The notes under the pieces were generated by a model, which saw only the letters and a list, made by a program, of their open reading frames with translations, made no database searches and was not told where the DNA came from. From the NCBI RefSeq assembly GCF_013044505.1, contig NZ_JABERD010000037.1, positions 1 to 61,059 on the forward strand: 61,059 nt of DNA. Direction: 5' to 3'. A program made the translations under genes and the position numbers. Shown here piece after piece: positions 17,145-25,525 of this stretch. Source of the DNA: Streptomyces sp. S3(2020) (lineage in GTDB: Bacteria; Actinomycetota; Actinomycetes; Streptomycetales; Streptomycetaceae). How positions within the stretch are numbered: position 1 is the stretch's first letter; every line of letters starts with the position of its first letter.

Positions 17145-17960
17145 TCACCAGTACACGACGACCTTGTCGCCACTGCGCACCTCGTCGAACAGCTCCGCGA
17201 TCGCCGCCTCGTCCCGCACGTTGACGCAGCCGTGCGAGGCACCCGCGTAACCCCGGGCCGCGAAGTCGGACGAGTAGTGCACCGCCTGGCCGCCGCTGAA
17301 GAACATCGCGTACGGCATCGGTGAGTCGTAGAGCGTCGAGACGTGGTGGCGGGACTTCCAGTAGACGCTGAAGACGCCTTCCCTGGTCGGTGTGTACTCC
17401 GAGCCGAACCGCACCGGCACGGTCATCTCCGTGCGCCCGTCCACCATCCAGCGCAATGTGCGGCTCGACTTGCTGATGCACAGCACCCGGCCGGTCAGGC
17501 AGCGCGCGTCCGGCTTGTCGGCCGGCTGCCCGCCCATCAGATACAGCTCCCACTTGCCCGGCTCGTGCGTCATCTTCAGCAGCCGCTGCCAGGTGACGGT
17601 GTCGGTCTCGCCGGTCCTCGGCAGCCCGCGCTTGCCCTGGAACCCCTTGACGGCCTCCTCGGTCGTCCCGTCGTACGTCCCCGTCGGCCCCTCGAAGATC
17701 CAGGCGACCTGCCGCAGCCGGGCCTGGAGCTCACGGACGTCACGGCCGGTGTCGCCGGGAGCCAGGAGCACCTTGGGCGGGGTCTTCGACGGCTGGGCGC
17801 TGGGCTTTTCGTCCTCCGTGCTGGGGGCGGGGGAGCTCTTGGGCAGCTCGATCCGCACCGGGCTCTTCCCGTCGTTCTCCGCCGCCTGCACGGTGCAGCC
17901 GCCCACGGCCGCCACCGCCACCAGCGCGGCGATCACTCTCCCCATGCCCTCTGTACGCAT
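17145..17960 (-). CDS. L,D-transpeptidase lipoprotein with peptidoglycan-binding domain
   Basis: A 271-residue lipoprotein that would crosslink peptidoglycan (3-3 bonds) or anchor proteins. The signal peptide MRTEGMGRVIAALVAVAAVG precedes the lipobox Cys22 (VGGC). A PG_binding_1 domain follows (LAPGDTGRDVRELQARLRQV to about residue 120). The C-terminal YkuD domain has H-x-S-S and the SHGCVNV motif, with His243 and catalytic Cys245 and the following Arg in VRDE. I chose the ATG at 17960 to fit the signal peptide. It is divergent from the mutase gene, with about 120 bases between them. Confidence 0.9.
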   Translation of the reverse strand: MRTEGMGRVIAALVAVAAVGGCTVQAAENDGKSPVRIELPKSSPAPSTEDEKPSAQPSKTPPKVLLAPGDTGRDVRELQARLRQVAWIFEGPTGTYDGTTEEAVKGFQGKRGLPRTGETDTVTWQRLLKMTHEPGKWELYLMGGQPADKPDARCLTGRVLCISKSSRTLRWMVDGRTEMTVPVRFGSEYTPTREGVFSVYWKSRHHVSTLYDSPMPYAMFFSGGQAVHYSSDFAARGYAGASHGCVNVRDEAAIAELFDEVRSGDKVVVYW

Positions 17961-18084
17961 CCGCGCCCCCGCCTTCTCACCACCGGTGTCACCAGAGATG
18001 GTTTCCCGCGGATGACTGGTTGCGAACAGCGCGGCATTGTTATGAGGAACCCACGGGTCGGTACTCAGCGGGAGGCGGCACACC

Positions 18085-19665
18085 ATGGCGCGCGAGTCGG
18101 AGTCCGGACTGCCCATCGCACCGGTCTACGGTCCCGGGGACCTGGACGGCTGGGACCCCGCGGAGAAGCTGGGCGAGCCGGGCGCGTACCCCTTCACCCG
18201 GGGCGTCTACCCGTCGATGTACACGGGCCGCCCCTGGACCATGCGCCAGTACGCGGGCTTCGGTACGGCGACGGAGTCCAACGCCCGCTACCGGCAGCTG
18301 ATCGCCCACGGCACGACGGGCCTGTCGGTCGCCTTCGACCTCCCGACCCAGATGGGCCACGACTCCGACGCCCCGATCGCCCACGGCGAGGTCGGCAAGG
18401 TGGGCGTGGCCGTCGACTCGGTCGACGACATGCGGGTCCTGTTCGACGGGATCCCGCTGGACCAGGTCTCGACGTCGATGACGATCAACGCGCCCGCGGC
18501 CCTGTTGCTGCTGATGTACCAACTGGTGGCGGAGGAGCAGGGCGTCCCGGCGCGGCAGCTGACGGGCACGATCCAGAACGACGTGCTGAAGGAGTACATC
18601 GCGCGCGGGACGTACATCTTCCCGCCGAAGCCGTCGCTGCGGCTCATCGCCGACATCTTCAAGTACTGCCGGACCGAGATCCCGAAGTGGAACACCATCT
18701 CGATCTCCGGCTACCACATGGCGGAGGCGGGGGCCTCGCCCGCGCAGGAGATCGCCTTCACGCTGGCCGACGGCATCGAGTACGTCCGTACGGCGGTGGC
18801 GGCCGGAATGGACGTCGACGACTTCGCCCCGCGGCTCTCCTTCTTCTTCGTGGCCCGTACGACGATCCTGGAGGAGGTCGCCAAGTTCCGTGCGGCCAGG
18901 CGCATCTGGGCTCGTGTGATGCGGGACGAGTTCGGCGCGAAGAACCCCAAGTCCCTCATGCTGCGCTTCCACACCCAGACGGCCGGGGTGCAGCTGACGG
19001 CCCAGCAGCCGGAGGTGAACCTGGTCCGGGTCGCCGTCCAGGGCCTCGCGGCGGTGCTCGGCGGCACGCAGTCCCTGCACACGAACTCCTTCGACGAGGC
19101 GATCGCGCTGCCCACGGACAAGTCGGCGCGGCTGGCGCTGCGTACCCAGCAGGTGCTGGCGTACGAGACGGACGTGACGGCGACGGTCGACCCGTTCGCG
19201 GGCTCGTACGTGGTCGAGCGGATGACGGACGACGTGGAGACGGCCGCGCTCGGCCTGATGCGCAGGGTCGAGGACCTCGGAGGCGCGGTGGCGGCCATCG
19301 AGCACGGCTTCCAGAAGAACGAGATCGAGCGCAGCGCCTACCGCATCGCGCAGGAGACGGACGCGGGCGAGCGGGTCGTCGTGGGCGTCAACCGCTTCCG
19401 GCTCGACGCGGAGGAGCCGTACGAGCCCCTGCGCGTCGACCCGGCCATCGAGGCCCGGCAGGCACAGCGCCTGGCCCGGCTGCGCGCCGAGCGCGACCGG
19501 CGGGCGGTGGACTCGGCCCTGGCGGCCCTGAAGAAGGCCGCCGAGGGCGAGGACAACGTCCTGTACCCGATGAAGGAGGCGTTGCGGGCCCGGGCCACGG
19601 TCGGCGAGGTGTGCAACGCGCTGCGGGAGGTCTGGGGGAACTACGTTCCGTCGGATGCGTTCTAG
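18085..19665 (+). CDS. Acyl-CoA mutase large subunit, methylmalonyl-CoA type, no B12 domain
   Basis: 526 residues covering only the substrate-binding TIM barrel of the cobalamin-dependent mutases. The C-terminal B12 domain is absent, so it needs a separate small subunit, as IcmA needs IcmB. Substrate-determining positions can be read. RQYAGF gives Tyr56, equivalent to Tyr89 of Propionibacterium methylmalonyl-CoA mutase. The Arg in YIARGTY is Arg174, equivalent to Arg207. The active-site His is His211, equivalent to His244. Isobutyryl-CoA mutases have Phe and Gln at the first two places. I therefore predict a methylmalonyl-like carboxylated substrate. GGGAGG precedes the ATG. No small subunit, epimerase or MeaB gene is in the window. 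Confidence 0.88.
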   Translation: MARESESGLPIAPVYGPGDLDGWDPAEKLGEPGAYPFTRGVYPSMYTGRPWTMRQYAGFGTATESNARYRQLIAHGTTGLSVAFDLPTQMGHDSDAPIAHGEVGKVGVAVDSVDDMRVLFDGIPLDQVSTSMTINAPAALLLLMYQLVAEEQGVPARQLTGTIQNDVLKEYIARGTYIFPPKPSLRLIADIFKYCRTEIPKWNTISISGYHMAEAGASPAQEIAFTLADGIEYVRTAVAAGMDVDDFAPRLSFFFVARTTILEEVAKFRAARRIWARVMRDEFGAKNPKSLMLRFHTQTAGVQLTAQQPEVNLVRVAVQGLAAVLGGTQSLHTNSFDEAIALPTDKSARLALRTQQVLAYETDVTATVDPFAGSYVVERMTDDVETAALGLMRRVEDLGGAVAAIEHGFQKNEIERSAYRIAQETDAGERVVVGVNRFRLDAEEPYEPLRVDPAIEARQAQRLARLRAERDRRAVDSALAALKKAAEGEDNVLYPMKEALRARATVGEVCNALREVWGNYVPSDAF

Positions 19666-19683
19666 CGTGCGACACTCGCTTTC

Positions 19684-20334
19684 ATGTTCGGCGTCATCGA
19701 TCTCCCCACCTATCTCGCAGGCCTTGTCCTGATCGTCCTCCTCCCCGGGCCCAACTCCCTGTACGTGCTCTCCGTCGCCGCCCGGCGCGGGGTGCGGTCG
19801 GGGTACACGGCGGCGGCCGGGGTGTGGTGCGGGGACGCCGCGCTGATGACGCTGTCGGCCGCGGGGGTCGCCTCGCTGCTCCAGGCCAACGCCGTGCTGT
19901 TCGGGATCGTGAAGTACGCGGGCGCCGGGTATCTGACCTGGCTGGCGTTCGGGATGCTGCGGGCCGCGTGGGGGATGTGGCGGACGCGGGGGGAGACGGC
20001 CGCGGCCGTCCCGGAAGGGGGCGTCGCCCATGAGCGGCCCTTCCGGCGTGCGCTGGTCGTCAGCCTCTTCAACCCCAAGGCGATCCTGTTCTTCGTCGCC
20101 TTCTTCGTGCAGTTCGTCGATCCGGGGTACGCCTATCCCGCGCTGTCGTTCGTCGTGCTCGGCGTGTTCGCGCAGGTGGCGAGTGTCCTCTACCTCAGTG
20201 CGCTGATATTCAGCGGGACGCGGCTGGCGGAGGCGTTCCGGCGCCGGAGGCGGTTGTCGGCGGGGGCGACGTCGGCGGCGGGGGCGTTGTTCCTCGGGTT
20301 CGCGGTGAAGCTGTCGCTGGCCGGCAGCGTGTGA
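19684..20334 (+). CDS. LysE/LeuE-family amino acid exporter
   Basis: A 216-residue inner-membrane protein with about six hydrophobic helices. The N-terminal YLAGLVLIVLLPGPNSLYVL carries the family signature PGPN, and RRALVVSLFNPKAILFFVAF carries the conserved NPKA motif. These proteins export amino acids such as lysine, leucine or homoserine lactone; the substrate cannot be told. It begins 18 bases after the mutase stop. TAGCGT at 19663-19668 could be its own -10 box, giving a very short leader. Confidence 0.88.
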   Translation: MFGVIDLPTYLAGLVLIVLLPGPNSLYVLSVAARRGVRSGYTAAAGVWCGDAALMTLSAAGVASLLQANAVLFGIVKYAGAGYLTWLAFGMLRAAWGMWRTRGETAAAVPEGGVAHERPFRRALVVSLFNPKAILFFVAFFVQFVDPGYAYPALSFVVLGVFAQVASVLYLSALIFSGTRLAEAFRRRRRLSAGATSAAGALFLGFAVKLSLAGSV

Positions 20335-20335
20335 C

Positions 20336-21742
20336 CTAGTGTGACCAGAGGCCCAGGCGCTCCATGTACGCCCTGAGCCCGTCGGCCGTCGTGCCCGCCC
20401 AGCCCACATAACCGTCCGGGCGTACCAGGAAGAGGGCCGTTCCGTACGACTCCTGTGCCTCTCCGCGTACGACCCTGACCGCCCCCGGCACCTCCGGCGC
20501 CTCGCTCCCCACCGCCACCAGCGTCCAGTGCGGCCCCCGGAACGCGTCGAAGAGCCGTGTCCCGCCCAGCAGCCCGTCCGGAGCCCGGTCGCCTGCCCGT
20601 AGCCCGGTCACCGTCCCCCGGGACTCCTGGGTGAGGGTCGAGTCCCGGTACCCCAGCCCCAGCTGACGGGTCGCGTCACCGCGCCGGACCTCGCCGCGGT
20701 GGACGCCGGCCGACAGGCCGAGCATGTCCGCGGCGATGGGGCGCCGCTCCTCCTCGTAGGTGTCCAGCAGCGTCGCCGGGGCGTCGCCCCGCAGGACCGC
20801 GCCCAGCTTCCAGCCAAGGTTGTAGGCGTCCTGGACGCTGGTGTTGAGCCCCTGGCCGCCCGCCGGGGAGTGGATGTGGGCCGCGTCGCCCGCGAGGAAG
20901 ACCCTGCCCGCGCGGAAGCGGTCCGCGAGGGCCATGCGGGGGCGGAAGTCGGAGGCCCAGCGGACCTCCGTGACGTCCGAGGGGTCGAGGTGGGAGCGGG
21001 CGGCGACCACCTTGCGGACGCCGTCCGTGGACACGTCCACCGCCGTGTCCGCCGGGAACTGGGCCGCGACCTGGAAGTCCTCGGTGCCCGCGAGGGGGCA
21101 GATCGCGAGGAAGCCGTCGCCCTCCCCGCTCGGCGGGAAGACATGCCAGTGGTCGCGGTCCAGGCCGGTCAGGCGTACGTCCGCCACCAGCATCGGCTGC
21201 GGGTCGACCGTCTCGCCCGTCATGGCGATGCCGAGCGCGCGCCGCACCGCCGAGCGGCCGCCGTCCGCCGCCACCAGATACCGGGCGCGGATGTCCTCGC
21301 CGTCCGTGAAGCGGGCCGTCACGCCCTCCTCGTCCTGGGTGAGACCGGTCAGCTCGCGTCCGAAGGCGACCTCGCCGCCGAGCTCGGTCAGCCGCGCCCC
21401 CAGGATCCGCTGGGTCCGCCACTGCGGCACCATCCACGGCTCGTTGTAGGGGGAGTCCTCCGTCGCCTCGGCCGGGTCGAACATCTGGTGCTCGCCGACC
21501 CGCTCGCCGTTCTGCCAGACCATCCCGACCGGGTAGCCGCCGCCGGCGGCGTGGATCGCGTCGAGGACGCCGAGGTCGTCGAAGACCTCCATGGTGCGGG
21601 GCTGGATGCCCTTGCCCCGTGAGCCGGGGAAGAGCTCCCCGGCCTTCTCCACCACCAGGGCGTCCACCCCGCGCCGGGCCAGGTCGATACCGAGGGCGAG
21701 GCCGGTCGGGCCCGCGCCGACGATCAGTACGTCCGTATTCAC
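20336..21742 (-). CDS. FAD-dependent aromatic monooxygenase (PheA/TfdB, tetracycline/rifampicin type)
   Basis: A 468-residue class A flavoprotein hydroxylase. The N-terminal FAD fold has GAGPTG near residue 10 and a Glu-ended second strand (VVEKAG). The GDAAHIHSPAGGQG motif binds the flavin ribityl/pyrophosphate, and the C-terminus is the thioredoxin-like domain of phenol hydroxylases. NADPH is the probable reductant and an aromatic or antibiotic compound the substrate. The GTG at 21742 follows AAGGAG, and the in-frame extension upstream crosses the promoter. It is divergent from a TetR gene with two shared operators. Its stop is one base past the LysE stop (convergent). Confidence 0.85.
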   Translation of the reverse strand: MNTDVLIVGAGPTGLALGIDLARRGVDALVVEKAGELFPGSRGKGIQPRTMEVFDDLGVLDAIHAAGGGYPVGMVWQNGERVGEHQMFDPAEATEDSPYNEPWMVPQWRTQRILGARLTELGGEVAFGRELTGLTQDEEGVTARFTDGEDIRARYLVAADGGRSAVRRALGIAMTGETVDPQPMLVADVRLTGLDRDHWHVFPPSGEGDGFLAICPLAGTEDFQVAAQFPADTAVDVSTDGVRKVVAARSHLDPSDVTEVRWASDFRPRMALADRFRAGRVFLAGDAAHIHSPAGGQGLNTSVQDAYNLGWKLGAVLRGDAPATLLDTYEEERRPIAADMLGLSAGVHRGEVRRGDATRQLGLGYRDSTLTQESRGTVTGLRAGDRAPDGLLGGTRLFDAFRGPHWTLVAVGSEAPEVPGAVRVVRGEAQESYGTALFLVRPDGYVGWAGTTADGLRAYMERLGLWSH

Positions 21743-21751
21743 GCGAATCTC

Positions 21752-21766
21752 CTTAACGCTGTTAAG
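21752..21766. promoter_or_regulatory. TetR-type operator 1, CTTAAC-GCT-GTTAAG
   Basis: A perfect 6-3-6 inverted repeat lies ten bases upstream of the monooxygenase start and overlaps its Shine-Dalgarno (the CTCC of the complement). With operator 2, centred 37 bases away, it lies between the divergent monooxygenase and tetR genes. Confidence 0.8.
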
Positions 21767-21788
21767 TGCCGTCGCCCATGAGCGTGCC

Positions 21789-21803
21789 CTTAACGGCGTT
21801 AAG
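21789..21803. promoter_or_regulatory. TetR-type operator 2, CTTAAC-GGC-GTTAAG
   Basis: This perfect inverted repeat has the same half-sites as operator 1. It overlaps a TAAGCT -10 box (21800-21805) that ends seven bases before the tetR GTG, so binding would block a leaderless tetR transcript (autoregulation). Confidence 0.8.
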
Positions 21804-21812
21804 CTGTCAAGC

Positions 21813-22469
21813 GTGACTACGGAACGACGCGCCCCCCTCGACCGCACCCGGGTCGCCGACACCGCCCTGAGGCTCCTCAACGAGACGGGCCTGGACGGTC
21901 TGACCCTGCGCGCCATCGCCAGAGAACTCGACGTCAAGGCACCCGCCCTGTACTGGCACTTCAAGGACAAACAGGCGCTGCTCGACGAGATGGCGACGGA
22001 GATGTACCGCCGCATGGTCGCCGGGACCGCCCTCGACGCCGCCGACACCTGGCAGGAACGGCTGCTGAAGGCCAATCGCGGGCTGCGTGCCGCCCTGCTC
22101 GGCTACCGCGACGGCGCGAGGGTCTTCAGCGGCTCACGCTTCACGAGCCTCGTGCATGTGGAGGCCATGGAGGACAACCTGCGCTTGTTCACGTCCGCGG
22201 GCTTCACTCTCGCCCAAGCGGTCAGGGCCTCGTCGACGACGTACCTCTACACCCTCGGCTTCGTCATCGAGGAGCAGGGCGTCGAACCTGTGCCGGGTGA
22301 GCGCCGCGAAGGCTACGACATCGACGAACGCGCCCGCCTGATGGCCGACTTTCCCCTGTCGGCGGCGGCGGGCGCGGAGATCTTCGCGGACTACGAGAGG
22401 CACTTCGAGGAGGGGCTGGGGCTGGTGATCGCGGGAATCGAGGCGAGGTACGTCAAAGGCGCCGGGTGA
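21813..22469 (+). CDS. TetR-family repressor (TetR_C-type C-terminal domain)
   Basis: 218 residues. The N-terminal helix-turn-helix is LRLLNETGLDGLTLRAIARE followed by LDVKAPALYWHFKDKQALLD, very close to the classical TetR DNA-binding domain. The C-terminal ligand domain contains the SSTTYLYTLGFVIEEQGVEP helix found in tetracycline-repressor-like proteins. It is divergent from the FAD monooxygenase and presumably represses it until an aromatic inducer binds. No Shine-Dalgarno precedes the GTG; the mRNA is probably leaderless. Confidence 0.88.
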   Translation: MTTERRAPLDRTRVADTALRLLNETGLDGLTLRAIARELDVKAPALYWHFKDKQALLDEMATEMYRRMVAGTALDAADTWQERLLKANRGLRAALLGYRDGARVFSGSRFTSLVHVEAMEDNLRLFTSAGFTLAQAVRASSTTYLYTLGFVIEEQGVEPVPGERREGYDIDERARLMADFPLSAAAGAEIFADYERHFEEGLGLVIAGIEARYVKGAG

Positions 22470-22472
22470 GGT

Positions 22473-22511
22473 CGCGCCCCGAAAGGGGCGCGGGGAACTG
22501 CGCGACCAGCC
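22473..22511 (+). repeat. Dispersed intergenic repeat, copy 1 (GAAA-loop hairpin)
   Basis: An 8-bp stem CGCGCCCC/GGGGCGCG closed by a GAAA tetraloop is followed by GGGAACTGCGCGACCAGCC. The 27 bases 22485-22511 recur exactly in the opposite orientation at 33242-33268. I recall this as a very common Streptomyces intergenic element. Here it lies just after the tetR stop and could act as a terminator. Confidence 0.8.
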
Positions 22512-22556
22512 ACAAGGGACCCGCGGCCGAGGCGAGGCGGCACTTCAGGGCGCGCG

Positions 22557-22716
22557 ACCTCGGAGGAGATCACCGAACTCGGCGCCTCGATCACTCTGCT
22601 GGGAGAGGGAGGCGTACGACTTCGCGGTCTCGGAGCTCCAACAGGTCCCCCGGCTCATCCTGCCGTTCGAGGAACCAGGTGAGCAAAACCTGGTGCCCGC
22701 GCTGAACGTCCGGTGA
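22557..22716 (+). pseudogene. Gene remnant with frameshift
   Basis: Two codon-biased segments lie in different frames. The first reads TSEEITELGASITLLGEGG. From 22615 the second reads YDFAVSELQQVPRLILPFEE and ends ALNVR with a TGA at 22714-22716. There is no start codon or Shine-Dalgarno. It looks like the C-terminal end of a gene lost between tetR and the acyltransferase. The family is not recognised. Confidence 0.4.
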
Positions 22717-22722
22717 ACAACC

Positions 22723-23841
22723 TCAGCGAGCCTTGGCCAAGGCCGAACGCAGCTTCGGGGTCAGGGGCTTCTCGACGTACCGGTTCATCAGCCAGGCCAG
22801 CAGCAGCATCGAGGCCACCGTCAGCGCGAACGTCTCCGCGGACGGCAGTCCGAGCCCGATGTGCAGCGCGTGGATCACCACCCAGCCGAGATGCTCGTGG
22901 ACCAGGTAGAAGGGGTACGTCAGCGCCCCGGCCACCGTCAGCCAGCGCCAGTTCACCCGGTTCAGCCAGCCCAGCGCGATCGCGGTGACGGCGAGGAAGC
23001 CGAAGGCGACGACGGCCACGATCCCGAGGGTGGTGCGGTGCGCGAAGGCGTTCGGGTCGGCGGCGTTCCACAGACCGCGGACCGCGTAGTGCTGGCCGAT
23101 CAGGAAGCTGACGGCGACGATGCCCCACGCGTAGACGTCCCGCCGGTCCCGGTGGACGAGGTACAGGCCGACACCGCCGATGAAGAAGGGCGCGTACTCG
23201 GGCATCAGCACGATGTCGAGCAACGGCTCCTTGGAGGCCTGGGCGATCGCCGCGGCCAGCGTCCAGCCCGCGCAGAACATGACGACCCGCCGCCGGGAGG
23301 CCCCGGGCAGGACCACGCACAGCGCGAACAGGACGTAGAAGCGGACCTCCGCCCACAGCGTCCAGCACACGCCCAGCACCCGGTCGACGCCCAACGGCTG
23401 CTGAAGCATCGTCATGTTGACCAGGGCGTCGCTCGGCGCGACCGCCTTGAAGGCGACCATCGGCAGCGCGAAGACCGCCGTGACGAGCAGGACCGCCACC
23501 CAGTACGCGGGCAGCAGCCGGGACGCGCGGGACGCGAAGAACGACTTCAGCGGTCTGCCCCAGCCGCTCATGCAGATCACGAATCCGCTGATCACGAAAA
23601 AGACCTGCACACCGAGACAGCCGTAGGCGAAATACCCGCTCAGCGTCGGGAACTGGTCTTTCGGGGAACTCCCCCAGGCCGCGGTGACCTCGCCGCCCCG
23701 GCCGCCGTAGTGATAGGCCGCCACCATCAGCGCGGCCACCAGACGCAGTCCGTCCAGGGCTCTCAGACGGGTCTCACGGGGAGCGGTCCGGTCCGGCCGC
23801 CGGGGCGTCTCGATCACCTGGCGGACCGTCGTCGTGGTCAC
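22723..23841 (-). CDS. Acyltransferase 3 family (OafA-like) membrane protein
   Basis: A 372-residue integral membrane acyltransferase with about ten hydrophobic helices. The N-terminal LRALDGLRLVAALMVAAYHY contains the catalytic-type His of the family, VFFVISGFVICMSGW is the second signature and RASRLLPAYWVAVL the third. These enzymes O-acylate (often O-acetylate) cell-surface sugars or antibiotics. The GTG at 23841 follows GAGGGG. It is divergent from the glycopolymer cluster beginning at 24062, so it may decorate that polymer, but this rests only on position. Confidence 0.85.
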   Translation of the reverse strand: MTTTTVRQVIETPRRPDRTAPRETRLRALDGLRLVAALMVAAYHYGGRGGEVTAAWGSSPKDQFPTLSGYFAYGCLGVQVFFVISGFVICMSGWGRPLKSFFASRASRLLPAYWVAVLLVTAVFALPMVAFKAVAPSDALVNMTMLQQPLGVDRVLGVCWTLWAEVRFYVLFALCVVLPGASRRRVVMFCAGWTLAAAIAQASKEPLLDIVLMPEYAPFFIGGVGLYLVHRDRRDVYAWGIVAVSFLIGQHYAVRGLWNAADPNAFAHRTTLGIVAVVAFGFLAVTAIALGWLNRVNWRWLTVAGALTYPFYLVHEHLGWVVIHALHIGLGLPSAETFALTVASMLLLAWLMNRYVEKPLTPKLRSALAKAR

Positions 23842-24061
23842 GGATATCCCCTCGATACAGCTGTTCCTACGGATGCACACAGGGACATTAGTCCGAATCA
23901 CAGGGATGTCTTGGCCGGCGAGCCAACGATTGGCCGCACGGTCCCGGTGAGTTCACCTGAATGTCGTTTTGGCTTCCTAAATTCGCTCAGAATCCCCCCG
24001 TGCAAGCGGTAAAGCCCAAGAACTCGCCTCAGCTTTGGTAAGAAGACAAAACAGGAGTGCC

Positions 24062-25525
24062 ATGACGACGGTCCAGAAGAGACGTGCACGTGCGCGTGGA
24101 GGGGAGCTGGACGACTGCCTGCGCGCCTGCGCGGTGCACAGCGGAAAGGTCGTCGGCAGCATCGACCGGCGCCGCGTCGAACTCGCCGAGCAGCTGCGCA
24201 AACTGCTCGTCGCGTGGGGCACGACCGCCACGTCCGCCTCCGGTCCCGCCCCGGCCGGCGGCGCCACCGCCCTGCTCAAGCGAGCCGTCAAGGGTGCCGC
24301 CACCCCGGCCTCCGCCATCCCGGGCGAACTCCTCGACGCGCTGCTCGCCGTCGCCAACAAGGCGCTCGAATGCGGCTACGACGACGAACTCGACCTCGCC
24401 CTCGTCATCAGCGACACCGTCCTCGCCCAGCGCAGGAACTCCCGCGCCGGCTGGCGGCTGCGCGCCCGGCTCCTGGAGGCCCTCGGCGAGGAGACCGAGG
24501 CCGTCGAGGCGTACGAGAAGTACCTCGCCCTCACCGACGACGACGGCTTCGGCGTCCGCGCCAAGATCGCCGGTCTGCGGGTCGCGGCCGACAAGGAGCG
24601 GGAGTTGCTGGCACTGCTGAAGCGGCAGAGCCCGCGTGCCGCGGAGTTCACCCGCCGCCCCGCCACCGACGTCTGGGCCGAGGGTCTGGCCGCCCACGCG
24701 GTGGGGGACTGGACCGAGGCCGAGCCGCGCCTCGTGGGAGCGCTCCTGACGCTGGCCGCCGAGGGCGCCCCGGTCGCCGACCGGCAGGAACTCCTCAGCC
24801 AGTACCTGGACCTGCGGACCACCGAGTCGACGGACCTCGCCGCCCTCACCGAGGCCCTCGCCCTCTACTCCGAGCAGCGCCGCAACCGGATGCGCGGCCC
24901 CGTCGCCGACCCCACCGTCGGCGGAGTGCAGTGGATCAGCCTCGGTGAGTTCCGCAACCGGATCGCCGGGAAGTCGATCTGTCTGATCGCCAACTCCGGG
25001 CGCGTCGGCGCGAGTTCGATGGGCGCCGAGATCGACGCGTACGACCTCGTCGTGCGCTTCAACTCGTACCGGATCGACCCGAAGCACACCGGCAGCCGCA
25101 CCGACATCCACGCCACCATCCACAAGCACGGCTTCAACTGGGACCAACAGGTCGACACCCGGCTCGTGTTCGGCGGTATCTCCGGCGACTGGAAGTACTC
25201 GCTGCGCAACCGGCTCGTCCCCGGCGCCCAGGCCTTCCTCGGCGACGAGTCGCTGCGCTGGCCCGTGCGCAACATCGGCAGGCTCTCCACCGACGTCTGG
25301 TCCGGCATCCCCACCACCGGCTTCAACATGCTGTACCTGCTGGACTTCCTGGACGTCAGCCCGACCCTGGACCTGATCGGCTTCGACTTCTACGAGAGCG
25401 GCGCCTACCGCGTCCAGGAGGCGATGAAGCTCGCGATCACGTCCGTGCACGAGTACACCAGCGAGAAGGCATGGGTCATGCAGCGGGCCCAGAGCGTGAC
25501 CGACATGAGGATCTCCCTGCGATGA
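24062..25525 (+). CDS. GT29-type sialyltransferase homologue with helical N-terminal region
   Basis: 487 residues. The C-terminal half carries the signatures of the eukaryotic-type sialyltransferase family GT29. A motif-L-like block is SICLIANSGRVGASSMGAEI ... DLVVRFNSYRI ... HTGSRTDIH (about 304-350). A motif-S-like block is GIPTTGFNMLYLLDFLD to LDLIGFDFYESG (about 415-446). A motif-VS-like His463-x4-Glu468 follows in HEYTSEK. The N-terminal 290 residues are helical with a TPR-like WRLRARLLEALGEETEAVEA repeat. There is no signal or membrane helix, so it is probably cytoplasmic. AGGAG precedes the ATG. The stop overlaps the next gene (ATGA). It likely transfers a CMP-activated nonulosonate made by the products at 33331-35507. 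Confidence 0.82.
   Translation: MTTVQKRRARARGGELDDCLRACAVHSGKVVGSIDRRRVELAEQLRKLLVAWGTTATSASGPAPAGGATALLKRAVKGAATPASAIPGELLDALLAVANKALECGYDDELDLALVISDTVLAQRRNSRAGWRLRARLLEALGEETEAVEAYEKYLALTDDDGFGVRAKIAGLRVAADKERELLALLKRQSPRAAEFTRRPATDVWAEGLAAHAVGDWTEAEPRLVGALLTLAAEGAPVADRQELLSQYLDLRTTESTDLAALTEALALYSEQRRNRMRGPVADPTVGGVQWISLGEFRNRIAGKSICLIANSGRVGASSMGAEIDAYDLVVRFNSYRIDPKHTGSRTDIHATIHKHGFNWDQQVDTRLVFGGISGDWKYSLRNRLVPGAQAFLGDESLRWPVRNIGRLSTDVWSGIPTTGFNMLYLLDFLDVSPTLDLIGFDFYESGAYRVQEAMKLAITSVHEYTSEKAWVMQRAQSVTDMRISLR

Noticed and set aside
18085..19665. Isobutyryl-CoA mutase large subunit (icmA) assignment
   Set aside because: The discriminating positions are Tyr56 and Arg174, not Phe and Gln.
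20336..22075. 579-residue version of the FAD monooxygenase
   Set aside because: It would run through both operators and the tetR coding region; GTG 21742 has a perfect Shine-Dalgarno.
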